DNA of 23,940 nt from Pedosphaera sp. (GCA_009695395.1 SIBB01000008.1:1-23940); one strand, 5' to 3'. Positions 1 to 8,587 are shown, counted from the stretch's first letter. The notes: generated from the letters alone by a model not told the origin. Numbers and translations: made by a program.

Positions 1-1541
1 CGCGTCTGCTCTGGCGACGGGGGGAGAAGTTCGAGAAGTTCCTTCCAAGCGACGAGCGCGGGCACCTCGCGACCCAGCTTCGTGAGCTGATCCGCACGCG
101 CGAGGAGCAAGCGGATGCGTTGCTGCGGCGTCGGCTGGTTCGCAAGCGCCTTGTCCCACGCCTCGATGGCGAGCGCGGGCTTCTCCAGCTTGAGCTGAAG
201 GTCTCCGAGCTTTTCCAGTAGCACCGGGCTGGTCTTCGTTTCGGCTTGCTCGTTCAAGTAACCAACCATCTCGGCGGCGGAGGTGCCTTGCGCGAGATTC
301 AGGTTCACCACGCGCAGATGCGACCACGCGACGAGTGGGCTTTGGCGCTTGAGCAGGTCGGCGTGCAACTCCGCCGGGTGCCGTCCGAACGGGCGGTAAA
401 GCGGGTCGCCGACGATGGTGGTCTGCCACGAGAGGGAACCTTGCGCCGCGTAAGCCGCCTCGCCAAACGTCCACCCCGCCGCGGTGAGCCGGTGGAAGAA
501 AACGCCGAGGTCCGGCGTGCCCGCGAGGAAGGGTTCCTCCACACAGCCCATCGTGGCAGTCGCGCCCTTTGCGAGCAGCGGGCCACACCAGTTCTTGTCC
601 GCCGAGCGCAGCGTGTGCGCGCTGAACGAGTGCAGATGATACGCCACCGCGCCGGTCAGGAACTCGACCCGCTCGCGCTCGAACGGGCCGGACACGCCGC
701 CGTCATACCAGCCCGCGTAAAGGCCAACTTGGCTAAGGGGAAAGCCCGCCGAGAACGTCGGCGCGGAGTCATCCAGCACGGTCTCGAAGCCGGAGCGTCG
801 CGTCGTCTCGGCGGCTTTGCGAATCCACTCGTCGCCCGTGAGATACCCGCCATCGCGAATGCCACGCGCGTCGAAGTAGGCGCGACCCCAAAGCCCGTCG
901 CGCTCGGCGACGAGCGCTTTGTCCACGAGGCTGCGCGCGATTGCGGCGGTCGGGCCGTCGAGCCGCGCGACGAGCAAGATGCCGTTGGTGGGATGCAGCG
1001 CGGCGGGGTTGGTCGCGGCGTAGTTGCGATTCGGCAGCGCGCTGGTGAGTTGGTGTCGGCCAGCGGCGAGTGGGAGCAAGGCGAGTTCGCTGTCCACGGC
1101 GGCTTCGTTGCGGCGCAGTTCGGGCTGGACCTTATCGGAGTTGGGTTCGGTGAGCGCGGGGTCGCGGATGATTTTCAGCGGCACGCCGAAGCAGAGGACG
1201 GCGTAACGGATTTGTGACGCGATGACGGCGGGCGGGTTGGTCGGATTGAACTCGCGCGTGGCAGCATCAGCGCGGAATTTCCACAGCCCGCGCTCGGTCA
1301 GCGCTTTCAGCAACGGCTCCTGCAACAGCTCTTGGAATTCCTTGCGCGTCATCGTTTCGCCTGCGGGCAGCGGCAGGCCGATGACTTGGTTCGCCGGCAC
1401 CCCGCGCGCAGTGAGGTAGTGCGATGCGATGGCCTTGGAGTCTTCGACGGAGCTGTTGTAGAGGACGATGGCGGAATCGCCCAAGCCGGCCGCGATGGCT
1501 ATCAACGGCGTAAAACAGGCGATGGCGAGCAGCGTCTTCAT
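1..1541 (-). CDS. TIGR03790-family exported protein (C-terminus off the left edge)
   Basis: The frame is open from an ATG at 1541 to the window edge, giving 513 codons without a stop, so the C-terminus is missing. Residues 1-18 form a signal peptide (a Lys, then a hydrophobic run ending near IAIAAG), which indicates export. Conserved-looking blocks are IVLYNSS (25-31), LCFGVPLKI (116-124), WYDGGVSGPF (278-287), HLHSFSAHTLR (302-312) and VGDPLYRPF (377-385). These match my memory of the TIGR03790 family of uncharacterised proteins found in Verrucomicrobia, Planctomycetes and Acidobacteria. Residues about 440-510 look like TPR-type helical repeats (KPALAIEAWDKAL). The start lies one base beyond the TAA of the upstream MBL gene, so the two are probably translated from one transcript. 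A GGAG lies 13 bases before the ATG, a weak ribosome site. Biochemical function is unknown. Confidence 0.8.
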   Translation of the reverse strand, partial: MKTLLAIACFTPLIAIAAGLGDSAIVLYNSSVEDSKAIASHYLTARGVPANQVIGLPLPAGETMTRKEFQELLQEPLLKALTERGLWKFRADAATREFNPTNPPAVIASQIRYAVLCFGVPLKIIRDPALTEPNSDKVQPELRRNEAAVDSELALLPLAAGRHQLTSALPNRNYAATNPAALHPTNGILLVARLDGPTAAIARSLVDKALVAERDGLWGRAYFDARGIRDGGYLTGDEWIRKAAETTRRSGFETVLDDSAPTFSAGFPLSQVGLYAGWYDGGVSGPFERERVEFLTGAVAYHLHSFSAHTLRSADKNWCGPLLAKGATATMGCVEEPFLAGTPDLGVFFHRLTAAGWTFGEAAYAAQGSLSWQTTIVGDPLYRPFGRHPAELHADLLKRQSPLVAWSHLRVVNLNLAQGTSAAEMVGYLNEQAETKTSPVLLEKLGDLQLKLEKPALAIEAWDKALANQPTPQQRIRLLLARADQLTKLGREVPALVAWKELLELLPPSPEQT

Positions 1542-1542
1542 T

Positions 1543-2331
1543 TTACGCCGTGAGCTCCACCCTCAAGCCATCCCACCCCAGCGACACGCTGGGCGGGAGT
1601 TCCGCCTGGTCGAGGTCGTGGTCATACCAGTCGGTCAGGTGCGTGAGATAAGTCTGGCCGGCGTTGATGCGGCGTGCGGCGGTGAGCGCTTCGTCGAGGC
1701 TCATGTGCGTCCAGTGCGGGGTCTTGCGCAGCGCGTCGAGCACGACGATTTCCACGCCGCGAATCTGGGCGATGACTTCGTCCGGCACTTCCTTGCAGTC
1801 GCTGCAGTAGGCCAGCCGTTTGCGCCCGCCTTGCTCGAAGAGAAAACCGTGGCACGGCGTTTTCCCGTGCGGCAAGGGCAGGGGAGTGATGCGCAGGTCG
1901 CCGATTTCAAAGGGGCCATCGAACACGCGCGGAGCCGGGATGAAGTAGCCTTCCGAGTGCGGGCCGTCGTGGAACGCGTAGAGAAAGATGCGGCGGAGAT
2001 GCTCCATCGTGGCCGCGCTGGCGTGGATGGGCAGGGGCTTCTCGCCAGCGACTTGGCAGAAGCGGCGGCAATCGTCCATGCCCATGATGTGGTCCGCGTG
2101 CGCGTGGGTGATGAGCACGGCGTCGAGGCGCGTGACGCGCTCGCGGAGGCATTGCAGGCGGAACTCCGGCGAGGTGTCCACGACGAGTCGCGCGTGGGGT
2201 GTCTCGACGTAGATGGAGGGCCGGGTGCGGTGGTTCTTCGGGTTGGCGAGGAAGGCAGCGGAGTATTCCTTGCCGATGACCGGCACGCCGTTGGAGGTGC
2301 CAGTGCCGAGGAAAACGAGTTTGAACGACAT
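1543..2331 (-). CDS. MBL-fold metallo-hydrolase, PhnP-like
   Basis: This is a 262-residue metallo-beta-lactamase-fold hydrolase. It begins with the LGTGTSNGVP motif (8-17) typical of the RNase Z/PhnP branch. The metal ligands are visible: HAHADH at 76-81, His155 in the PHGKTPCHG segment, Asp178 in YCSDCK, and His231 in THLTDWYDH. PhnP of E. coli is a phosphoribosyl cyclic phosphodiesterase of the C-P lyase pathway, but no phn genes lie nearby, so the substrate here is unknown and a general cyclic phosphodiesterase role is only an inference. An in-frame GTG at 2379 would add 16 residues, but the ATG at 2331 places the LGTGTS strand where the family normally has it. There is no signal peptide, so the protein is cytoplasmic. 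It sits between the S9 peptidase gene and the TIGR03790 gene, all on the same strand. Confidence 0.88.
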   Translation of the reverse strand: MSFKLVFLGTGTSNGVPVIGKEYSAAFLANPKNHRTRPSIYVETPHARLVVDTSPEFRLQCLRERVTRLDAVLITHAHADHIMGMDDCRRFCQVAGEKPLPIHASAATMEHLRRIFLYAFHDGPHSEGYFIPAPRVFDGPFEIGDLRITPLPLPHGKTPCHGFLFEQGGRKRLAYCSDCKEVPDEVIAQIRGVEIVVLDALRKTPHWTHMSLDEALTAARRINAGQTYLTHLTDWYDHDLDQAELPPSVSLGWDGLRVELTA

Positions 2332-2423
2332 CGCGCGCGAAGGTTGCCTGCCGTCGGTGGGCAAGTCAAAGGCGGGCACACCTGCTCACCGAGGTTTTGG
2401 GAAGCTCTGACTGCCGGGGCAGC

Positions 2424-4886
2424 TCACGGCGGAGGCAGATCGCTCGGGGTGAAGGTCGAGACCGGCAGTTCGGCGGCTCGCTTCACGTGCTTGTCGAACC
2501 ATTGGATGGTTTCCCAGAGGACGTGCTCGACGCTCTCGCGGGCTTCGTAGCTGTGGCTCTCGTGGGGGAGCAGGACGAGGCGGGCGGTGCCGCCGTTGCC
2601 TTTGATGGCTTGGAAGAGGCGCTCGCTTTGCAACGGGAAGGTGCCGGGGTTGTTGTCGGCCTCGCCGTGGATGAGCAGGAGCGGCTCGTTGATGCGATGC
2701 GCAAACATGAAGGGGGACATGCGCGAGTAAATCTCCGGCGCTTCCCAGAGCGTGCGGCGCTCGTTCTGGAATCCGAAGGGCGTGAGCGTGCGGTTGTAGG
2801 CGCCGCTGCGGGCCACGCCAGCGCGGAAGATGTCGGTGTGCGCCATGAGGTTCGCCACCATGAACGCGCCGTAGCTGTGGCCGCCCACGCCCACGCGGCG
2901 CGGGTCGGTGATGCCCATCTCCACGGCTTTGTCCACGGCGGCCTTGGCGCTCGTGATGACTTGTTCGAGGAAGGTATCGTTGGCTTTCTTGGGGTCGCCG
3001 ATGACGGGCATCGTGGCGTTGTCGAGGACGGCGTAACCTTGCGTGACGAGGAAGAGATGGCTCGCGCCGCTGAAGGTCGTGTAGCGGTTTGCGGTGGTGG
3101 TGACCTGGCCGGCGGTGTCGCTGTCGCTGAACTCCCGAGGGTAGGCCCAGAGAATCGTCGGCAGGCGCTGGCCGGGTTGGTAGTCGGCCGGCAGGTAGAG
3201 GGTGAAGGAGAGAGGCACGCCGTCGGGGCGCTGGTAGGTGACGAGCTGTTTGCGGATGCTCCGGAGCTGCGGCATGAGGTCGGGGAAGTCGGTGATCGGC
3301 TTGCGCGAATTGTCGGCAAGGGTGCGGATGAAGTAGTTCGCCGGGCGCGTCGGCGACTCGCGGCGTGTGATGAATTGCGATGCGTCCGGTTTCAGCATCG
3401 CGACGACGGACTCGTGGCCGCCTTCGTCGGTCTGATAGAGGCGCTCCGTGCGGTGGGAGACGAGGTTGAACGTGTCGAGGAACGGTCGGTCGCCGTCGGG
3501 GGTCGCGCCCGCGCCGATGAGGTAGAGGCTCCCTTCGTGGACGCGGGCGACGCGGAAGCCGTTGGTCAGCGGGCGCAGCATCGGTGTGCCGGGGTCGCCG
3601 TAGCGGTCTTGGGCGGACACATCCCAGAGCAGGCGGGACGGCTCGGCGGGGGCGTTGGGGTTGATGAGCCAGGTGCGGATCCATCGGCGGCTGGCCTGAT
3701 ATTCGCGCACGAGCGCCACATCGGGATGCTCGGCCCAGATCAGCGCTTGGAAACGATGTTCAGTTTTCTCCAACTCGATCGGGACAGCGGTGAACGGCGC
3801 GTCCAGCATTTGGATGCGGTCGCGGTGCGCCACTTTCTTGCGCGGGTCGCCACCGTCGAGCGCCTCGACCCACACGAGCGTGGCGGGATGCGTCGGACGC
3901 CATTGGTAGCTGCGCGGGCCGGTGCGCACGCCGCCGATGGGGATTTCCTCGGCGAGCGGGAAGCTTGCGAGGGGGAACCTGATCTTGCCGTCAAGGCCGA
4001 GGACTTCCACGGCGCGCGGGAACATGGAAGCCGGCAACTGGTAGGAATACGGACGCTGGATGCGGGAGACGAGGATGAGTTGACCGTTGGGCGAGGGGTC
4101 GATGGAGGAATAGATGGCAGGCGCGCCGATGAGCTTGGTGTCGCCGTTCTTTGCGGTGACGAGCGCGAGTTGCGACGTGGCGTGGTAGTCGAAGATGGCC
4201 TCGTGGTGGGGTGAATCGAGCAGGTCTTGGAAGGTGCGCGCGGGCGCAACTTTTCCAGTGGCCTCATGCACCAGCGGACCGCCCGGCACGCGAGGCTCGG
4301 GAGGGGGTTGGGGTCGGTTGGCGATCGTGGTCTGGCAGAGGAGCGATTGGCTATCGGGCATCCATTGGAACGGTTCTCCCAAAACGGCGTTAATGGCGCC
4401 GCGCACGCGACGGGGGTTGCCGCGCTTGGCGTCGCCCACCCACAACTCCACTTCCTTCGAGCCGTAGCGAAGGAACGCGAACTGTTTCCCATCCGGCGAC
4501 CACGCCGGCGGCGTGATGCGGGCACCGGGGGGAATGGCGATGGGGCGTTCCTTGCCGTCGGGGATGGGATGCAGCGTCAGTTCGACGCAGCGAGCGGTGC
4601 GGTGCGGGCCGTTGTTGAGCGGGTTGATGCGGAGGCCGGCGAGGCGGAGGCCGGGCTCGGCCAAGTCCGCGACGGGCGGGTGGCGCTCGGCGCGGTAGGT
4701 GAGCATCGCGTCGCGCTGGGGATTGAAATAGACCGACGGCGTAGCCGGAGTGGAGAGCAGTTCGCCAATGGGGGCGGGCGCTTTCTGATACACCTCCTCG
4801 GCGGCGAGGGGAGCGGACGCCAGCACGAGCAGCAGTCCGAGGACTGTAGCGCGCCACTGAAACGGGTTGCGGGGAAAACCGAACAT
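2424..4886 (-). CDS. S9 family peptidase, S9D glutamyl endopeptidase-like (plant CGEP-like), exported
   Basis: This 820-residue prolyl-oligopeptidase-fold serine peptidase has a signal peptide at about 1-29 (LGLLLVLASAPLAA then EE), so it is probably periplasmic. An N-terminal beta-propeller-like part carries WSPDGKQ and FQWMPDSQSLL repeats. It is followed by a C-terminal alpha/beta hydrolase domain with GGHSYG (nucleophile Ser671), GEADNNPG (Asp744) and LPHESHSYEARES (His778). The block around the nucleophile, including ARSGAYNRTLTPFGFQNE, closely resembles chloroplast glutamyl endopeptidase (MEROPS S9D) as I remember it, suggesting cleavage after Glu. An in-frame GTG at 4991 would add 35 residues and bury the signal peptide, so the ATG at 4886 is preferred. 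It lies 108 bases downstream of the methyltransferase gene. Confidence 0.9.
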   Translation of the reverse strand: MFGFPRNPFQWRATVLGLLLVLASAPLAAEEVYQKAPAPIGELLSTPATPSVYFNPQRDAMLTYRAERHPPVADLAEPGLRLAGLRINPLNNGPHRTARCVELTLHPIPDGKERPIAIPPGARITPPAWSPDGKQFAFLRYGSKEVELWVGDAKRGNPRRVRGAINAVLGEPFQWMPDSQSLLCQTTIANRPQPPPEPRVPGGPLVHEATGKVAPARTFQDLLDSPHHEAIFDYHATSQLALVTAKNGDTKLIGAPAIYSSIDPSPNGQLILVSRIQRPYSYQLPASMFPRAVEVLGLDGKIRFPLASFPLAEEIPIGGVRTGPRSYQWRPTHPATLVWVEALDGGDPRKKVAHRDRIQMLDAPFTAVPIELEKTEHRFQALIWAEHPDVALVREYQASRRWIRTWLINPNAPAEPSRLLWDVSAQDRYGDPGTPMLRPLTNGFRVARVHEGSLYLIGAGATPDGDRPFLDTFNLVSHRTERLYQTDEGGHESVVAMLKPDASQFITRRESPTRPANYFIRTLADNSRKPITDFPDLMPQLRSIRKQLVTYQRPDGVPLSFTLYLPADYQPGQRLPTILWAYPREFSDSDTAGQVTTTANRYTTFSGASHLFLVTQGYAVLDNATMPVIGDPKKANDTFLEQVITSAKAAVDKAVEMGITDPRRVGVGGHSYGAFMVANLMAHTDIFRAGVARSGAYNRTLTPFGFQNERRTLWEAPEIYSRMSPFMFAHRINEPLLLIHGEADNNPGTFPLQSERLFQAIKGNGGTARLVLLPHESHSYEARESVEHVLWETIQWFDKHVKRAAELPVSTFTPSDLPPP

Positions 4887-4994
4887 CGGGTCTTGGCTGA
4901 ACGTGGTGCAACTGTGGCAAAGCGCCAGTGGCGGGGCAAGGGGGAACCGTTGCCAAAGAGGTGAAGATTTGCAGGGGGAACTTCCTCCCACTCT

Positions 4995-6203
4995 TCAACT
5001 CCTCTCTTGCACCAGCACGGAGAAGCTGCGGCCCAGATGGTCGGGGTGCGAGAGGGTTTGGAACTGCCGCACTCGCTCGCCATGCCATTCGCCGAAGACG
5101 GCGGTCTGCTGCATCGTGCGTTGGGCGATGTTCGTGAGGTAGCGGCCTTGCCCAACCAGCTCCGAGGTGAGGAGCCCAGCGCGTTCGCCCGCGTGGGTGA
5201 TGGCCGCGAAGTTGACGTGGGCTGTGATGTCCTGCGTGCCGGGCGAGGCGAGGATGTCGTCCACCTGATGGTGGTCGCGGTAGGCGCGGAGCGTGCCGTG
5301 AGGTTTGTCGGGATGGATGACATCTGTGGTGGTGTGGCCGTAGTCGAAGGTCAGCAATTTCCCGTGGCGCAAGCTGCGGGCGGCGAGTCCCCACCAAAAT
5401 TCCGCGAAGGGATTGAGTTCGAGGATGAAGCCATCAGGCAGCACGGGCGCGAGGCTGGCCCAGGAACTGGCTCGCAGCGACTCGTCGAGATTGCTCAGGG
5501 CCGCGGAGGGATCCATGAGCGCGGACACGTTCAGGTGCAAGGCGGGCAATCGCGTCCAGATGAAGCGGTCCCCGGCCGTCCGCACGCCCCACTCGAACCA
5601 CTGCTGCTCCGCCGCGCGCCACGCAACGCGATGGACGGGGAAGGCGTCGAGCAGTTCGTTGGCGAAGATGATGCCGGTGACGCCGCCGGCCTGCTGAATT
5701 TCAGCCCAGTTCGCAAACCACCGGACGTGCGGGGCGAACCTACTGAGCCGCCCCCGCTGCCATCCCTGCCGGCGCAGCGAGGGGTCGAGTATCCAATACT
5801 CAATGCGCGGCAAGACATCGGGCCGGTGTCGCGCGAGCCAGTTCAAAATGTCCTCGGCGAGCTGGCCGTCGTGTGCGCCCGCCTCGACGATTTGGAGCGG
5901 CGCGTCGGGTTGGCCGCGTTCCGCGTTCCGCATTCCACATGCGTCGAGCCACTCGGCGAACTGGAACCCCAGCATCTGCCCGAAGAGTGGGCCGACGCTG
6001 ACGCTGGTGTAGAAGTCCCCGCGTTGCCCGACCACGGTTCGGTCGCGTTCGTAATAGCCGTGCTCGGGCTGGTAGAGGGCCACTTCCATGAAGCGCGCAC
6101 ACGGCACGGAACCAATGCGCGCGATTTCCTCGCGGAGGATTTCCTCCACTTGCGGCGATGGCTTGCAGTCCGCCTCGCGATTCGTTAAGTCTCTTCTAAA
6201 CAC
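4995..6203 (-). CDS. MidA/NDUFAF7-family class I SAM-dependent methyltransferase
   Basis: This 402-residue protein matches the Methyltransf_28 (PF02636) family. Motifs are CARFMEVALYQPEHGYY (35-51), GDFYTS (62-67), the SAM-binding EAGAHDG (107-113) and NELLDAFPVHRV (182-193). Mitochondrial NDUFAF7 dimethylates an arginine of a complex I subunit. The bacterial substrate is not established, and no nuo genes are in this window. The first 18 codons, from the GTG at 6203, are AT-richer and include rare AGA AGA. A second GTG at 6149 gives a 384-residue protein beginning just before EEILREEIARIG, which fits the family better. I give the longer form but regard the start as open. Residues 90-97 (GMRNAERG) are encoded by a three-unit heptamer repeat and interrupt the loop before the SAM-binding strand. 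The gene is transcribed divergently from pilT. Confidence 0.87.
   Translation of the reverse strand: MFRRDLTNREADCKPSPQVEEILREEIARIGSVPCARFMEVALYQPEHGYYERDRTVVGQRGDFYTSVSVGPLFGQMLGFQFAEWLDACGMRNAERGQPDAPLQIVEAGAHDGQLAEDILNWLARHRPDVLPRIEYWILDPSLRRQGWQRGRLSRFAPHVRWFANWAEIQQAGGVTGIIFANELLDAFPVHRVAWRAAEQQWFEWGVRTAGDRFIWTRLPALHLNVSALMDPSAALSNLDESLRASSWASLAPVLPDGFILELNPFAEFWWGLAARSLRHGKLLTFDYGHTTTDVIHPDKPHGTLRAYRDHHQVDDILASPGTQDITAHVNFAAITHAGERAGLLTSELVGQGRYLTNIAQRTMQQTAVFGEWHGERVRQFQTLSHPDHLGRSFSVLVQERS
5916..5936 (-). repeat. Tandem heptamer repeat, 3 units, inside the methyltransferase gene
   Basis: On the plus strand three consecutive 7-base units occur: gcgttcc, gcgttcc, gcattcc. The third differs by one base. 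On the coding strand they read GGAATGC GGAACGC GGAACGC and encode the MRNAERG segment of the methyltransferase. I recall similar GGAACGC/GGAATGC heptamer runs inside and between genes in Verrucomicrobia assemblies, so this is probably a small lineage-specific repeat insertion kept in frame (21 bases). Confidence 0.6.
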
Positions 6204-6242
6204 AACCTAGGATCGAGACACTCACCAAACAGGACACTTCTT
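6204..6242. promoter_or_regulatory. Divergent intergenic region between methyltransferase and pilT genes
   Basis: Only 39 bases separate the GTG at 6203 (minus) from the ATG at 6243 (plus), or 93 if the methyltransferase starts at 6149. The stretch from about 6178 to 6242 is clearly AT-richer than the flanking genes, which suits a divergent promoter region. An AGGA eight bases before the pilT ATG is a good ribosome-binding site, unusual here because most genes in the window lack one. I cannot pick reliable -35/-10 boxes. Confidence 0.4.
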
Positions 6243-7353
6243 ATGGCCAAGATTGACGCGTTCTTCAACCTGATGATCTCGGAGAAGGCTTCCGACCTGC
6301 ACTTGGCCTCGGGCAGCCCTCCCATTTTACGCATCAGCGGGGAGATGCGCCGCGTGGACCACCCTCCTCTGGAGAGCGACGCGCTCAAGGCGATGCTTTA
6401 CGAGATCGCGCCGGAAATCAAAACGAAGCAGTTCGAGGAAACCGGCGATGTGGACTTCGGCTACGAAATCCCGAACGTCGCCCGCTTCCGCGCCAACTTC
6501 TTCAACCAGAAATACGGATGCTCCGCCGTGTTCCGCCAGATTCCCAGCAAGGTGCTGTCCTTCGAGGACTTCGAGAAGTTCGATGCGCCGCTGCCCGCCG
6601 TGCTGCGCAAGTTCCCGATGATGCACAAGGGCCTCGTGCTCGTCACCGGCCCCACCGGCTCCGGCAAATCCACCACGCTGGCAGCGATGATTGACTACGC
6701 GAACAAGAACCGGCACGACCACATCTTGACCGTCGAGGATCCCATCGAGTCGTTCACCAGAGCAAGGGCTGCCTCATCAACCACCGCGAGGTCGGCATGC
6801 ACACGAAGTCCTTCGCCTCCGCGCTGAAGGGAGCGCTGCGCGAAGACCCGACATCATCATGGTCGGTGAAATGCGCGACTTGGAGACCATCGAGCTGGCG
6901 CTTACGGCGGCGAGCACCGACCACCTGGTCTTCGGCACGCTGCACACCTCCAGCGCCGCGAAGACCGTGGACCGCATCATTGACGTCTTCCCCGCCGACC
7001 AGCAGAACAAGATCCGCGCGACGCTCTCCGAGGCGCTCAAGGGCGTGGTGGCGCAGAACCTCTTCAAGCGCATTGACAAGCCGGGCCGCGTGGCCGCCCT
7101 TGAGGTTCTCGTCCTCACGACCGCCGTCGCAAACATGATCCGCGAGGGTAAGACGCACCAGATTCCTGGCATGATCCAGGTAGGCAAGAAGCTCGGTAAC
7201 TGCCCGCTCGACGATTCCATCATGGACCACCTGCGCATGAAGCGCATCGCGCCCAAGGACGCCTTCGACAAGTCGCTGGACAAGAAGAAATTCTTCCCCT
7301 TCCTCACTCCGGCGGAACAGGAGGAGGCGCGGTCGAACGGCGAGGCTGACTGA
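6243..7353 (+). pseudogene. pilT: PilT-family type IV pilus retraction ATPase, first copy, two frameshifts
   Basis: Read through both indels, this encodes about 370 residues, a normal PilT length. The N-terminal part has ASDLHL, the conserved RFRANFF strand, Walker A GPTGSGKST (136-144) and the Asp box TVEDPIE. The C-terminal part, from 6859, has the Walker B strand VGEMRDLET, the His box FGTLHTSSA and a normal PilT tail. The frame is lost between 6750 and 6751 (GAGTCGTTCAC where GAG TTC GTT CAC is expected) and again between 6850 and 6851 (CCCGACATC where CCG GAC ATC is expected). Each looks like the loss of one base from a TT or GG pair. The 100 bases between still encode good PilT sequence (MHTKSFASALKGALRE) in the third frame. 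As written, translation stops at 6827 after 194 residues. It is either a very recent pseudogene or an intact gene with assembly errors. PilT hexamers power pilus retraction at the inner-membrane base. Confidence 0.85.
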
Positions 7354-7384
7354 ATTAACTGCCCGGCAAACCGCTTACTGACCT

Positions 7385-8587
7385 GTGCGCTCCAACGAAC
7401 TCGACTACATCCTTGGCACGATGTTGGACTCCAACAAGGACGTGTCCGACCTCAACATCACCGTGGACAAGCCGCTCCAGGTGGAGTCCTCCGGCCAGCT
7501 CGTCGGCGTGCCCATCACCCCGCCGGTGGATCGGCTCACGCCCTTTCAGACTGAGCAGATCGCGCTCAACCTCATCGGCGGCAGCCGTCGCCTGACCGAG
7601 GACCTGCTCCGCACCGGCTCGTGCGACTCCTCCTACGGGCTGGGGCAGAAGGCGCGCTTCCGCGTGAACATCTTTTCGCAGCGCGGAAATTACTCCTGCA
7701 TCCTGCGCAAGCTGGCCACCCAGATCCCCACGCTGGAGCAGCTCAAGCTCCCACCGATCTTCAAGGAGATCGCGAAGGAGAAGACCGGCCTCGTCCTCAT
7801 TACCGGATCGACCGGCTCGGGCAAATCCACCACCTTGGCGGCGCTGTTGAACGACCTCAACGAGAACAAATTCATCCACATCGTCACGCTCGAGGATCCG
7901 GTTGAGTTCGTGCATCCCCAGAAGAAGGCGACTTTCAACCAGCGCGAGATGGGCACCGACTTCGACAAATTTTCCAGCGGCTTGCGTGCTGCGCTGCGCC
8001 AGTCTCCCAAGGTCATTCTCGTCGGGGAAATGCGCGACCGCGAGACTGTCGAGTTGGGCCTCTCCGCCGCCGAGACCGGGCACCTTGTGGTGAGCACGCT
8101 CCACACGATTGACTGCGGCCAGACCATCAACCGCATCCTCGGCATGTTCGAGACCAGCGAGCAGGACCAAGTCCGCGAGCGCCTGGCCGACACGCTCCGC
8201 TGGATCGTCAGCCAGCGACTCGCGCCCAAAATCGGCGGCGGCCGACAGGCCATTCTCGAAATCATGGGCAACAGCGTCCGCACCAAGGAGTCCATCCTGC
8301 AAGGTGAGGCGGAGGGCAAGACCTTCTACGAAATCATCGAGGCCAGCTACACCTTCGGCTGGAAAAGCTTCGACCAAGCCTGCATGGAGGCATTCGAGCA
8401 GAACCTGATCACCGAGGAGAGCGCGCTGCTCTATTGCAGCAAACGCGGCCCGACCTCGCGCGGCATTGACAACATCAAGAAGAAGCGTGGCGAGATTACC
8501 TCGAACGTCCCCAGCTTGGGCATGAAGAAGGAAGCTGGCCACGGTGCACCTGTCGCGCCGCCGCCGCTGACGTTGAAGCTGAAGTGA
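7385..8587 (+). CDS. pilT: PilT/PilU-family type IV pilus retraction ATPase, second copy
   Basis: This intact 400-residue ATPase begins at a GTG 31 bases after the first pilT copy. It shows SDLNITV near the N-terminus, RFRVNIFSQRG (91-101), Walker A GSTGSGKST (141-149), Asp box LEDPVEFVH (169-177), Walker B VILVGEMRDRET and the His box STLHT (237-241). The usual acidic residue before the Walker B strand (RxxPD) is replaced by Lys (RQSPK), although the catalytic Glu of GEMRD is kept. A Lys/Pro-rich tail after about residue 375 extends beyond the usual C-terminus. With the first copy it resembles the pilT-pilU pairs of other bacteria, in which the second ATPase assists retraction. Which copy is the dedicated PilT cannot be told from sequence. 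No clear Shine-Dalgarno is present, so translation may be coupled to the upstream gene. Confidence 0.92.
   Translation: MRSNELDYILGTMLDSNKDVSDLNITVDKPLQVESSGQLVGVPITPPVDRLTPFQTEQIALNLIGGSRRLTEDLLRTGSCDSSYGLGQKARFRVNIFSQRGNYSCILRKLATQIPTLEQLKLPPIFKEIAKEKTGLVLITGSTGSGKSTTLAALLNDLNENKFIHIVTLEDPVEFVHPQKKATFNQREMGTDFDKFSSGLRAALRQSPKVILVGEMRDRETVELGLSAAETGHLVVSTLHTIDCGQTINRILGMFETSEQDQVRERLADTLRWIVSQRLAPKIGGGRQAILEIMGNSVRTKESILQGEAEGKTFYEIIEASYTFGWKSFDQACMEAFEQNLITEESALLYCSKRGPTSRGIDNIKKKRGEITSNVPSLGMKKEAGHGAPVAPPPLTLKLK

Noticed and set aside
246..1217. 323-codon plus-strand frame near the left edge
   Set aside because: It lies opposite the TIGR03790-family gene, which has a signal peptide and conserved motifs. 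The plus-strand product has none.
2397..4214. 605-codon open frame on the plus strand opposite the S9 peptidase gene
   Set aside because: It is antisense to a gene with an intact catalytic triad and signal peptide. Its composition (Arg/Gly/Val/Asp-rich, no domain motifs) is what GC-rich codon bias produces on the other strand.
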